Assembly (NCBI GenBank): GCA_003242205.1
Contig: QGUR01000070.1
Location: 1 to 16,730 of the forward strand
DNA length: 16,730 bases
Direction of reading: 5' to 3'
Origin: Chloroflexota bacterium
GTDB taxonomy: Bacteria; Chloroflexota; Anaerolineae; Aggregatilineales; Phototrophicaceae
This document shows, piece by piece, positions 7,106 to 14,022 of the stretch. Every line of letters begins with the position of its first letter. Positions within the stretch are counted from its first letter, which is position 1. Both the position numbers and the translations under genes were made by a program. The notes beneath the pieces were generated by a model. The model saw only the letters and a list, made by a program, of their open reading frames with translations, did no database searches and had not been told where the DNA came from.

Positions 7106-8299
7106 ATGACCTACGATTTTGACGCGCCGGTCGACCGGCGTGGAACGGCCAGCATCAAATGGAATATGTATGACGACGACGTGCTGCCCCTGTGGGTGGC
7201 AGACATGGATTTCCGCTCGCCAGAGCCGGTGATCGAAGCGCTGGTCGAGCGGGCGCGCGTCGGCATTTTCGGCTATGAGATGGATTTTTCGGAACTGGTC
7301 GAAGTCGTGCAGGCGCGGCTTGAAGAGCGCCAGGGCTGGCGTCCGGCTGCCGAGGCGTTTCATTTTCTTCCCGGCCTGGTATCGGGCCTGAATGTCGTCG
7401 TGCGTATGGTCGGGCAGCCCGGCGATGGCGTTTCGATGGCGACGCCGATTTACCCGCCGTTCCTGCAAGCCGTCACGAAAGCCGGGCGCGAGTTGCATGA
7501 CGCCCGTATGGTCTACACCATCGACGGCAACATCCTCCACTATGAACTGGACTTCGACGCCCTTGAAGCAGCAGTGACGCCGCGCACGCGCCTGTTCATG
7601 CTTTGCAACCCGCATAACCCGGTCGGGCGCGTCTACACACGCGCCGAGCTGGAACAGGTGGCGGAATTCTGTCTGCGCCATGACCTGATTATTTGCAGCG
7701 ATGAAATTCACTGCGATCTCATTCTGGGCGACCAGCCCCATCTTTCGATTGCCGCGCTCGACCCGGAAATTTCCCGCCGCTGCATCACGCTGCTCGCGCC
7801 CAGCAAGACGTTCAACCTGCCCGGTCTGGGGTGCAGCCTCGCGGTGTCGGAAAATCCGGAATTGCTGGCACAGTTCAAGGCGACCGCTGAAGGCATCGTT
7901 CCGTATCCCAATATCATGGCAGTGACGGCGGCGGTCGCAGCCTATCGCTATGGCCAGCCCTGGCTGGACGAATTGCTTCCCTATCTGCGCGGCAATCGCG
8001 ACGCTTTGATCCAGTTCGTGACCGAGCGTATGCCCGAAGTGAAGCTGACCTGCCCCGAAGGAACCTATCTGGCGTGGCTCAACTGCCACGGGCTTGATCT
8101 GGGCGAATACGAAAACCCGTACCAGTTCTGCCTCAACGAGGCGCGCGTCGCCTTCAACGATGGCGCGGCCTTCGGCCCCGGCGGCGAGGGCTTCGTTCGC
8201 ATCAACATGGGTACGCAGCGCGCCCGATTGCTGGAGGCGATGGAACGCATGGCGGCAGCCATTCAGACGCGGGATATCCAGTCGCCCCAGTCCTCGTGA
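7106..8299 (+). CDS. patB: PatB/MalY-type cystathionine beta-lyase (C-S lyase), PLP-dependent aminotransferase fold
   Basis: A 397-residue fold-type I PLP enzyme of the MalY/PatB subgroup, which cleaves the C-S bond of cystathionine and related cysteine conjugates to give a thiol, pyruvate and ammonia. The subgroup's N-terminus is clear: FDAPVDRRGTASIKW, then LPLWVADMDFRSP. Also visible are the PLP-binding NPHNPVGR, SDEIHCDLIL, and LAPSKTFNLPGL with the Schiff-base Lys234. The open frame extends upstream to 7043, but the ATG at 7106 is chosen because GAGGT lies 5-6 bp before it and family members start here. It sits 79 bp after the insertion remnant with no clear promoter, so the remnant may have altered its upstream control. 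Function of the subgroup is well established; the physiological substrate here is inferred. Confidence 0.9.
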   Translation: MTYDFDAPVDRRGTASIKWNMYDDDVLPLWVADMDFRSPEPVIEALVERARVGIFGYEMDFSELVEVVQARLEERQGWRPAAEAFHFLPGLVSGLNVVVRMVGQPGDGVSMATPIYPPFLQAVTKAGRELHDARMVYTIDGNILHYELDFDALEAAVTPRTRLFMLCNPHNPVGRVYTRAELEQVAEFCLRHDLIICSDEIHCDLILGDQPHLSIAALDPEISRRCITLLAPSKTFNLPGLGCSLAVSENPELLAQFKATAEGIVPYPNIMAVTAAVAAYRYGQPWLDELLPYLRGNRDALIQFVTERMPEVKLTCPEGTYLAWLNCHGLDLGEYENPYQFCLNEARVAFNDGAAFGPGGEGFVRINMGTQRARLLEAMERMAAAIQTRDIQSPQSS

Positions 8300-8309
8300 C
8301 CATCTTAAG

Positions 8310-8338
8310 TTCATTGAGAATAGATGAGCGTATATAAT
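8310..8338 (+). promoter_or_regulatory. promoter for the small membrane protein gene
   Basis: A consensus -10 TATAAT (8333-8338) lies 17 bp after a weak -35-like TTCATT (8310-8315). Predicted transcription starts near 8345, downstream of the ATG at 8324. This makes the ATG at 8378 the usable start of the following gene. Confidence 0.6.
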
Positions 8339-8367
8339 GATATCAACGTATTCACTATTCTCAATGA
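8311..8367. promoter_or_regulatory. perfect 13-bp inverted repeat bracketing the promoter (candidate operator)
   Basis: TCATTGAGAATAG (8311-8323) and CTATTCTCAATGA (8355-8367) are exact reverse complements separated by 31 bp, with centres 44 bp apart (about four helical turns). The left arm overlaps the -35 region and the right arm lies just after the predicted start site. Because the left arm would not be transcribed, the symmetry should act on DNA, for example as two sites for a repressor that loops or binds cooperatively. An RNA hairpin would need an upstream promoter or read-through from patB. Confidence 0.55.
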
Positions 8368-8377
8368 GGGGGCATCG

Positions 8378-8668
8378 ATGCTGCAGACCACCGATATCGA
8401 AGGCCGGCTCCGTCTCTTCCGTTACGGACTCATCGTCATCGTCGTCGTGACCTTTCTTATCAGCCTGCTTGCGCCTTATGTCATCACCTCAGCCTATGCT
8501 GCGGAACTGAATAAGGTCGCGGAAGCCATCGACGCCGAGACTGTCGACATCAACCTCGGAACCTTCCTCGGTCAGGCGTTGCTGACGACCGTCATCGTCG
8601 CCGTAGCGCTGGTTGTCGTCTATTTCGTCTATCGTTCGGCGCTCACCAGATCGCGGGCTTCCGCCTGA
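8378..8668 (+). CDS. small two-helix membrane protein, unknown function
   Basis: A 96-residue protein I do not recognise. It has a short charged N-terminus (MLQTTDIEGRLRLFR), a first hydrophobic helix (about 17-39, YGLIVIVVVTFLISLLAPYV), an acidic loop of about 25 residues (AELNKVAEAIDAETVDINLG) and a second helix (about 66-88, ALLTTVIVAVALVVVYFVY), ending in a basic tail (RSALTRSRASA). Topology is probably N-in/C-in with the acidic loop outside. An upstream in-frame ATG at 8324 would add 18 residues, but it precedes the predicted transcription start; the ATG at 8378 has GAGGGGG about 5 bp upstream. The gene has its own promoter, candidate operator and terminator, so it is a one-gene transcript under specific control. 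It could be a stress-responsive membrane peptide, but nothing in the sequence proves that. Confidence 0.65.
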   Translation: MLQTTDIEGRLRLFRYGLIVIVVVTFLISLLAPYVITSAYAAELNKVAEAIDAETVDINLGTFLGQALLTTVIVAVALVVVYFVYRSALTRSRASA

Positions 8669-8685
8669 GAAATGCCGCGTAATTA

Positions 8686-8718
8686 AAAAGGCGCTGGATA
8701 CCAAATCCAGCGCCTTTT
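8686..8718. terminator. bidirectional intrinsic terminator
   Basis: A perfect 14-bp stem (AAAAGGCGCTGGAT / ATCCAGCGCCTTTT) with a 5-nt loop ACCAA has A and T runs on both sides. It lies between the convergent membrane-protein gene (ends 8668) and MoxR-type gene (ends 8740), and can stop both transcripts. Confidence 0.92.
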
Positions 8719-8739
8719 CGATTCCTCCCGTTGCAGGCG

Positions 8740-9720
8740 TCAGTTATTCCAGTCGTTGCCAGCCCAACGGCCCCGCCCGCGCAGCCGTGCTTCACGCGGG
8801 TCACGCTCGTTGGGATGCGAACGGCCACCCATTAGCGCGCGCCGGGCTTTCTGCACGTCGCTTTCGTGCTTCAGCAGAACAGTCAGCGTATTCTCCAGCG
8901 TCTGCCGGTCGAGATGGTCGGCGTTCAGCATGACCAGCGCTCGCGCCCAGTCAATCGTTTCCGAGACACTCGGATTCTTCTTCAGGTCCAGTTGCCGCAG
9001 GCTCTGCACGACTTCTACGGCCTGTTGCGCCAGCTTTTGGTTTAGTTCCGGCACACGCATACGCACGATGTTCAACTCTGCCTCGCGCGATGGATAGTCG
9101 ATAAACAGGTAGAGGCAGCGACGCTTGAGCGCTTCGGAAAGCTCGCGCGTGTTGTTGCTCGTCAGCAGCACAACCGGCTGGTGTTTGGCGCGAATAGTGC
9201 CAAGTTCGGGCACGGATACCTGAAAGTCGCTGAGGATTTCAAGCAGGAAGGCTTCAAATTCGGCATCGGCCCGGTCGATTTCGTCGATCAGCAGCACGAC
9301 CGGCTCCGGCGAGGTGATGGCCTGAAGCAGCGGGCGCGCCAGCAGAAAACGCTCGGAAAAGAATACATCCTCTTCATCCCCCAGCCGGTCAGCGGCCTCG
9401 CGCAGGCTGCTGGCCTGCGACAGCAACTCACTCAGCTTGTCGCGCAGCAACTGGGTATAGAGCATCTGTTTGGCGTATTCCCATTCGTACAGCGCCTTGC
9501 TTTCGTCAAGGCCCTCATAGCACTGCAGCCGAATCAGCGGGCGACCCGTGACCTTCGACCATGCCTTGGCCAGCTCGGTTTTTCCCACGCCGGCAGGCCC
9601 TTCGGCCAGCAGTGGTTTGCCCAGCTTTTCGGCCAGAAACATCACGGTTGAGATTTCGTCGGTCGAGATGTACTGCTGTTCCCGTAGTGCCTGGCTCACC
9701 TGGGCAATGTCATTCAACAT
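8740..9720 (-). CDS. MoxR-family AAA+ ATPase (CoxD-like)
   Basis: A 326-residue cytosolic AAA+ ATPase. Walker A is GPAGVGKT (41-48), Walker B is VVLLIDEIDRAD (Asp146-Glu147 as catalytic pair), and sensor 1 is LLTSNN followed by an arginine-containing ALKRRCLY. CYEGLDESKALYEWEYAKQ is typical of the MoxR subgroup that includes CoxD. MoxR ATPases act as chaperones that mature or insert cofactors into metalloenzymes, usually with a VWA-domain partner (CoxE type) encoded next door. No VWA gene is beside it here. The C-terminal tail is rich in Arg and Gly (REARLRGRGRWAG). The ATG at 9720 has GGAGGC about 4-5 bp upstream and a weak promoter near 9777-9750. It stands alone as a single-gene unit ending at the shared terminator. 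Confidence 0.9.
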   Translation of the reverse strand: MLNDIAQVSQALREQQYISTDEISTVMFLAEKLGKPLLAEGPAGVGKTELAKAWSKVTGRPLIRLQCYEGLDESKALYEWEYAKQMLYTQLLRDKLSELLSQASSLREAADRLGDEEDVFFSERFLLARPLLQAITSPEPVVLLIDEIDRADAEFEAFLLEILSDFQVSVPELGTIRAKHQPVVLLTSNNTRELSEALKRRCLYLFIDYPSREAELNIVRMRVPELNQKLAQQAVEVVQSLRQLDLKKNPSVSETIDWARALVMLNADHLDRQTLENTLTVLLKHESDVQKARRALMGGRSHPNERDPREARLRGRGRWAGNDWNN

Positions 9721-9749
9721 AACGCCTCCACTTCAATCCACTGCCTTCC

Positions 9750-9777
9750 AGTATACTCCTCGTAATGCAGATTGGAA
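9750..9777 (-). promoter_or_regulatory. weak promoter for the MoxR-type ATPase
   Basis: On the minus strand TTCCAA (9777-9772), a 16-bp spacer and TATACT (9755-9750) give a plausible promoter with a weak -35, about 30 bp upstream of the start codon. The rest of the 9721-9953 spacer holds no gene that I can support. Confidence 0.4.
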
Positions 9778-9923
9778 CCTACCAAAAAGTGTGGGGATAA
9801 TTAATTCAGAGAGCAATACACGTTTTGCTGCTTCCGTAACCGACCTATCGCCGGCAAGACGGACGGCGCAGCGACAGCCTGTCTTTTTGGACGAGACTGC
9901 TATTTGATAGCCATTTAACGGGG

Positions 9924-9945
9924 AAAACGCGGTGCGTTCGCCGCG
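9924..9945 (-). terminator. intrinsic terminator after frr-uppS
   Basis: Read on the minus strand, CGCGG-(8 nt)-CCGCG is followed by TTTT, 9 bp past the uppS stop codon. The stem is only 5 bp but all G:C, so termination is plausible. Confidence 0.5.
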
Positions 9946-9953
9946 GGGGATGT

Positions 9954-10718
9954 TTAGGATTCCTGCTCGACCTGTTCGTCGATCTTGCCAAAGCGGCGGC
10001 GGCGGCGACCGTATTCGATCAATGCTTTGCGGAGTTCTTCCTTGTCGAAATCGGGCCAGTAGACCGGCGTAACGTAGTATTCGCTGTACGCGCCCTGCCA
10101 GATGAGGAAATTGCTAACGCGCAGCTCGCCGCTGGTGCGAATAATCAGGTCTGGATCGGGGATGCCGCGAGTGTACAGATGTTGGCTGATCACCTCGTCG
10201 GTGATTTCTTCGGCGGGCATGCCACTACGCACGATCTCCTGAACCGCGTGGACAATCTCGTCGCGCCCGCCGTAGTTGAAGGCAACGTTGAGAATCAGGC
10301 GGTCGTTGTTGCGTGTTAATTCGACCGCCTTGCGGATTTTCTCCTGCAAGTGGGGCGCGACGCCATCCATCTTGCCGATGTGACAGACGCGCACCCCGTT
10401 TTTGTGCAGTCGCTTGACTTCCTGATTGAGCACCAGTTCGAGAATGCTCATCAGGGCATTCACTTCAGAGGGAGGACGCTCCCAGTTTTCGGTGGAAAAG
10501 GCGTAAATGGTCAGGATTTCGACGCCAAACTCAACACACGCCTCGACAATACGGCGCAGGTTTTCCTTGCCCTGGCGGTGTCCTTCCGTGCGCGGCAAGC
10601 CCCGCTGCTTGGCCCAACGCCCATTGCCGTCCATGATGATGGCGACATGGCGGGGTATGCGGTCGGGGTCTAGCGCCGGCGCGGGCGTCTCTTCGTTATC
10701 CCGGATAACAGCGACCAT
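9954..10718 (-). CDS. uppS: undecaprenyl diphosphate synthase (cis-prenyltransferase)
   Basis: A 254-residue cis-prenyltransferase that condenses isopentenyl diphosphate onto farnesyl diphosphate to make the C55 lipid carrier for cell-wall and glycan export. Family motifs are all present: HVAIIMDGNGRWA with catalytic Asp30, GHRQG, YAFSTENW (72-79), FNYGGRDEI and the diphosphate-binding RTSGELRVSNFLIWQ (194-208), then YSE. The basic C-terminal segment GRRRRRFG is also typical. The gene starts 12 bp after frr stops, with AGGAAGCAGGTG upstream, and is co-transcribed with it. cdsA, often next in this order, is not present downstream. Confidence 0.96.
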   Translation of the reverse strand: MVAVIRDNEETPAPALDPDRIPRHVAIIMDGNGRWAKQRGLPRTEGHRQGKENLRRIVEACVEFGVEILTIYAFSTENWERPPSEVNALMSILELVLNQEVKRLHKNGVRVCHIGKMDGVAPHLQEKIRKAVELTRNNDRLILNVAFNYGGRDEIVHAVQEIVRSGMPAEEITDEVISQHLYTRGIPDPDLIIRTSGELRVSNFLIWQGAYSEYYVTPVYWPDFDKEELRKALIEYGRRRRRFGKIDEQVEQES

Positions 10719-10730
10719 TACACCTGCTTC

Positions 10731-11288
10731 CTAAACTTCGAGGATTTCTTTTTCTTTGCGTTTGCCGATCTCGTCGATTTCTTCGATGAACTTATCGGTC
10801 AGCTTCTGCACTTCCTGCTGCCCGCGGTTCATCTCATCTTCCGAGATCATCTTCTCTTTCTCAAAATCGCGAAGGTCGTCGTTGGCATTGCGCCGGATGT
10901 TGCGAATGGCAACGCGCGCCTCTTCCATGCGCTTATGCAGGAATTTCACCAGTTCCTGGCGACGCTCACGCGTCAGCGGCGGCATATTGAGGCGGATGAC
11001 CTCGCCATCGACATTCGGATTGATGCCGATGTCCGACGCCTGGATCGCCTTTTCGATCGCCTTGATCGCTGTCTTATCATAAGGACGGATCAGGATTTGC
11101 ATCGGTTCCGGCGTCGAGATGGTCGCCAACTGGCGCAGTTCAGTCTCCTGACCGTAATAATCGACGATCAGGCGATCAACCAACGCCGTGCTTGCGCGCC
11201 CACTGCGAATGCCAAGCAGGTCCTGCTCATACACCGACAATGCGGCCTTCATCTTCGATTTTGTTTCATTGAGTATATCATCGATCAT
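10731..11288 (-). CDS. frr: ribosome recycling factor
   Basis: A 185-residue protein of standard RRF length that, with EF-G, splits the post-termination ribosome. Typical segments: the N-terminal helix MIDDILNETKSKM, LLGIRSGRAST, VDYYGQETELRQLA, ISTPEPMQILIRPYDK, INPNVDGEVIRLNMPPLTRERRQ (here in two overlapping runs), and long C-terminal helices with IRRNANDDL. The ATG at 11288 is preceded by AGGA at a normal distance. It is the first gene of the frr-uppS pair. pyrH, its usual upstream neighbour, is replaced here by a 183-bp spacer and rlmB. Confidence 0.97.
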   Translation of the reverse strand: MIDDILNETKSKMKAALSVYEQDLLGIRSGRASTALVDRLIVDYYGQETELRQLATISTPEPMQILIRPYDKTAIKAIEKAIQASDIGINPNVDGEVIRLNMPPLTRERRQELVKFLHKRMEEARVAIRNIRRNANDDLRDFEKEKMISEDEMNRGQQEVQKLTDKFIEEIDEIGKRKEKEILEV

Positions 11289-11471
11289 GGCAAATCCTAG
11301 CGCACACTATCGGTCGCGTTATATATACACGCGCTGGCGCTATCCTCCTTAGTTTGAGAATGGGTGTCTTGCTCAGATCAACGTCTGGACGGACTTTACA
11401 ACATCCCAATGTTCAATGATACCATGCTTGTAGTAATCAGTGCTTAACAGGCCTGTGCGTGCCACCGGCGC
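11289..11471 (-). other. spacer between rlmB and frr
   Basis: No gene is supportable here. On the minus strand it contains AAGGAGGAT (11350-11342), a near-perfect ribosome-binding sequence about 55 bp before the frr ATG with no usable start codon after it, and an AT-rich TATATATAAC (about 11328-11319) that may hold the frr -10 region. I found no matching -35. Confidence 0.35.
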
Positions 11472-12245
11472 TCAGCGTCCGGTTTGCGCGTGCGCCCAAC
11501 CCTCCCAGCCGCGCGCGCGCCACGCCGCATACAGCGCCACCGAACCCACAGTGGCGACGTTCAGGCTGGCGACATGCCCTCGCATCGGCAGGCAGAATAG
11601 CAGGTCGCAGGTATCGCGCACCAGCCGCCGCATCCCTTCGCCCTCGCTGCCGAGCACCAGTCCCAGCGACATGTTGAGATCCTGTTTGTCGATGGGCGGC
11701 GTGTTCGGGCCGATATCCAAACCGACCATCCACACGTCCTGTTCTTTCAGCTCGCGCATGGTATGGACCAGATTGGTCACCTGAGCGACCTGCAAATGCT
11801 CGACCGCGCCGGACGAGGCGCTGGAAACTGCGGGTGTGATGGCCACTCCACGTCGTTCCTGAATGATGACGCCGTGAACGCCAACCGCGTCGGCCACACG
11901 CATCAATGTCCCCACATTCTGCGGGTCCTTCAGCAGGTCCAGCAGCAGAATGAACGGTTTTTCGCCGCGTTTTCTGGCCGTTTCAAGGATATCTTCAGGG
12001 TCGACATAGGGATAGCCGCCCACCCGCAGCGCCATGTTCTGGTGGTTCGCGCCGCCGGCCAGATCGTCGATGATGCGGCGCGGCACACGGCGCAGCGGCA
12101 CATTGCGTTCCTGAGCCGCATTGATGATCTCGGCGACCAGCCCTTTTTCATCAACCGTCTCGGTGATCAGAAGCTGCTCGAACGAGCGCCGCCCGGAACG
12201 CAGCGCTTCCATAATCGGCCAGTGTCCGTAGATAAACTCTGCCAT
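11472..12245 (-). CDS. rlmB: 23S rRNA (guanosine-2'-O)-methyltransferase RlmB / TrmH-family
   Basis: A 257-residue SPOUT-fold methyltransferase that uses S-adenosylmethionine to methylate a ribose 2'-OH in RNA; the RlmB target is a guanosine in 23S rRNA. The N-terminal substrate-binding domain starts IYGHWPIMEALRSG. The three SpoU motifs follow: LKDPQNVGTLMRVADAVG (Asn110, Arg116), LVLGSEGEGMRRLV (197-210) and LPMRGHVASLNVATVGSVAL (219-238). Length and motif order match TrmH group 3. AAGGA lies about 8 bp before the ATG. It follows cysS by 169 bp; cysS and rlmB are neighbours in many bacteria. The exact nucleotide modified is inferred from family membership. Confidence 0.92.
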   Translation of the reverse strand: MAEFIYGHWPIMEALRSGRRSFEQLLITETVDEKGLVAEIINAAQERNVPLRRVPRRIIDDLAGGANHQNMALRVGGYPYVDPEDILETARKRGEKPFILLLDLLKDPQNVGTLMRVADAVGVHGVIIQERRGVAITPAVSSASSGAVEHLQVAQVTNLVHTMRELKEQDVWMVGLDIGPNTPPIDKQDLNMSLGLVLGSEGEGMRRLVRDTCDLLFCLPMRGHVASLNVATVGSVALYAAWRARGWEGWAHAQTGR

Positions 12246-12299
12246 CAGGTTCCTTGCATGATTGCGTCTTGTGCGGCCTTCGCTGAGCAGAACCTCACT

Positions 12300-12386
12300 C
12301 TCCTAAATCCCCGCTCCAAAACAGAACAACCTGCTTTAGAACGAGGAAACCTGTCTCCCCTCCTCAAAAATCTGCCGATTTAGGAG
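12300..12386 (-). repeat. inverted repeats in the cysS-rlmB spacer (hairpin, possible terminator/attenuator)
   Basis: CTCCTAAATC (12300-12309) is the exact reverse complement of GATTTAGGAG (12377-12386). The second arm can also pair locally with 12360-12372 (CTCCT, 3-nt bulge, AAATC, loop TGCC), with CCC/GGG extension. So one segment has two competing partners. In cysS transcripts the local hairpin forms first and is followed by no clean T-run. It could be a weak terminator, a control hairpin for rlmB, or a dispersed intergenic repeat. Confidence 0.45.
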
Positions 12387-12414
12387 CAGGGGGCGGGAGG
12401 GGCGGGTGAAGTTC

Positions 12415-13860
12415 TCAGATCGTTCTCCAGACCGTGCCTTCAGGCCGGTCCTCCAGAATAACGCCCACCTTGGCCAGTTCATCCCGAATACGATCGCTTT
12501 CGGCGTAGTTCTTGTTAGCACGGGCCTGGCGGCGCAGGTCGATCAGCAACTCGATCAACGCGGCTTCGCGCTCTGCGCTGCTATCGGCGGCGACCGCATC
12601 CTTCGGGATAATGCCCAGAATGCCGCCGCCCAATTCACGGTAAACGGCTTCGATCTGCCGCAGCACATCAGCGCCGATATCGACCGTGCTGTTCAGGAAG
12701 GAATTGACTTCCCGCGTGAATTCCTGCAAGACGGCCAGCGCAGCGGGCGTGCGGAAGTCATCGTCCATCGCTTCGGTGAAGGCCGTGCGCGCGCGGTTGA
12801 CCTGCTCGACAAACGCCTCGCCGGCTGTGCCTTCGGGAGCGCTATCCAGCCGCTGGCTCACCAGCCGGTAGGCATTGTACAGACGCTCCCAGCCACGCGC
12901 GGCTGCCTGCATGGCATCTTCGCTGTAATCCACCGGGCTGCTGTAATGCACCGACAGCATGAACGTGCGGATGACCTCGGGCCGGTATTTTTTCAGCGCA
13001 TCCTTGATGGTGATGAAATTGCCGAGGCTCTTGGACATCTTCACGCCGTCGACCGTCAGACTGCCGACCAGCACCCAGTAGCGGGCGAAGGGCGCGTCAT
13101 TCGCGCACTCGCTCTGCGCGATTTCGCACTCGTTATGTGGGAAGATGTTGTCGATGCCGCCGCCGTGAATGTCGAACGTCTTGCCCAGATACTTTCGCGC
13201 CATGGCCGAACACTCGATGTGCCAGCCGGGGAAACCTTCGCCCCACGGGCTGTCCCAGCGCAGAATGTGCTCCGGCTCGGCGCGCTTCCACAGTGCGAAG
13301 TCGAGCGGGTTGCGCTTCTCGCCACGCACAGCCTCGCGCGTGCCGGCCTCCTGCGTCTCAATGCGCCGGTTAGACAGCTTGCCGTAGTCCGGGGCTTTGG
13401 TGACGTCGAAATAAACGCTGCCGTTCACCTCGTAGGCGTAGCCCTTGTCAATCAATTCCTGAATCATCTTGATCTGTTCAGGAATGTGACCGCTGGCGCG
13501 GGGCGAAATATCCGGCCGCAGCACGCCGAGCGCGTCCATATCCTCGAAATAACTACGCGTGTAGGTTTCGACAATCTGCATCGGCAGCGCCTGTAACTGC
13601 TCGGCGCGGCGCAGCACCCGATCCTCGCCGGTATCCAGCAGGTGACCGACATCGGTCAGGTTCTGCACGTAGAGCACGTTATAGCCGCTGTGCCGCAAAT
13701 ACCGTACGATGACGTCAAAGGCAATGTACGTCTTGGCGTGGCCGATGTGCGCGTGATCATAGACGGTCGGTCCGCAGACATACATGTTGACGCGGCCCGG
13801 CTCTAAAGGCGTAAACACCTGTTTCTCACGCCCAAGGACGTTGAAAATCTGTAACGCCAT
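12415..13860 (-). CDS. cysS: cysteinyl-tRNA synthetase
   Basis: A 481-residue class I aminoacyl-tRNA synthetase that charges tRNA-Cys. NMYVCGPTVYDHAHIGHAKT carries the first zinc-ligand Cys29 and the HIGH motif (38-41). FPGWHIECSAMA and FDIHGGGIDNIFPHNECE carry the other zinc ligands and active-site residues, and VKMSKSLGNF is the KMSKS loop (274-278). The C-terminal anticodon-binding region ends with ADSSAEREAALIELL and an IRDELAKVGV helix. The frame extends to a TTG at 13914, but the ATG at 13860 gives the normal MALQIFN start, preceded by AGAGGA. A structured leader lies directly upstream. rlmB follows downstream. Confidence 0.97.
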   Translation of the reverse strand: MALQIFNVLGREKQVFTPLEPGRVNMYVCGPTVYDHAHIGHAKTYIAFDVIVRYLRHSGYNVLYVQNLTDVGHLLDTGEDRVLRRAEQLQALPMQIVETYTRSYFEDMDALGVLRPDISPRASGHIPEQIKMIQELIDKGYAYEVNGSVYFDVTKAPDYGKLSNRRIETQEAGTREAVRGEKRNPLDFALWKRAEPEHILRWDSPWGEGFPGWHIECSAMARKYLGKTFDIHGGGIDNIFPHNECEIAQSECANDAPFARYWVLVGSLTVDGVKMSKSLGNFITIKDALKKYRPEVIRTFMLSVHYSSPVDYSEDAMQAAARGWERLYNAYRLVSQRLDSAPEGTAGEAFVEQVNRARTAFTEAMDDDFRTPAALAVLQEFTREVNSFLNSTVDIGADVLRQIEAVYRELGGGILGIIPKDAVAADSSAEREAALIELLIDLRRQARANKNYAESDRIRDELAKVGVILEDRPEGTVWRTI

Positions 13861-13888
13861 GCCCTGATATTCCTCTATTTGATATAAA

Positions 13889-13948
13889 CGCGGGTTCTTC
13901 CCGGTTGCTGGCAACGCGCTCTTTGAACCCGCGCGCTGGCAAACCGGG
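13889..13948 (-). promoter_or_regulatory. structured leader of cysS with mutually exclusive stems (attenuator-like)
   Basis: On the minus strand, CGCGGGTTC (13933-13925) pairs perfectly with GAACCCGCG (13897-13889), which is followed by TTTATAT. A second pair, CCCGGTT (13948-13942) with AACCGGG (13906-13900), interlocks with it, so both cannot form as simple stems together. This is the arrangement of terminator/antiterminator leaders, although the T-run is short. I see no T-box motif, and no cysteine-rich leader peptide was looked for exhaustively. It could instead terminate the upstream glycosidase-like gene. Confidence 0.42.
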
Positions 13949-14022
13949 TGTCATACGCAACCGGTGAATGTACGCACCATTGTAACTGAGAACCGGTCTG
14001 AAATGGAGTCCGCCGGGCGCGG

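Noticed and set aside
7013..8314. 433-codon minus-strand open frame opposite the patB-like gene
   Set aside because: The plus-strand frame has clear PLP-enzyme motifs; the minus frame is a compositional shadow.
8324..8377. Upstream ATG giving an 18-residue longer membrane protein
   Set aside because: The predicted promoter -10 box lies downstream of this ATG, and a better ribosome site precedes the ATG at 8378.
12406..13596. 396-codon plus-strand open frame opposite cysS
   Set aside because: cysS is unambiguous (HIGH, KMSKS); the opposite frame has no domain and no ribosome site.
13861..14022. T-box riboswitch or tRNA gene upstream of cysS (a GGGTTCAAA resembles a T-loop)
   Set aside because: The conserved T-box antiterminator sequence is absent, and no acceptor, D or anticodon stems fit around the T-loop-like string.
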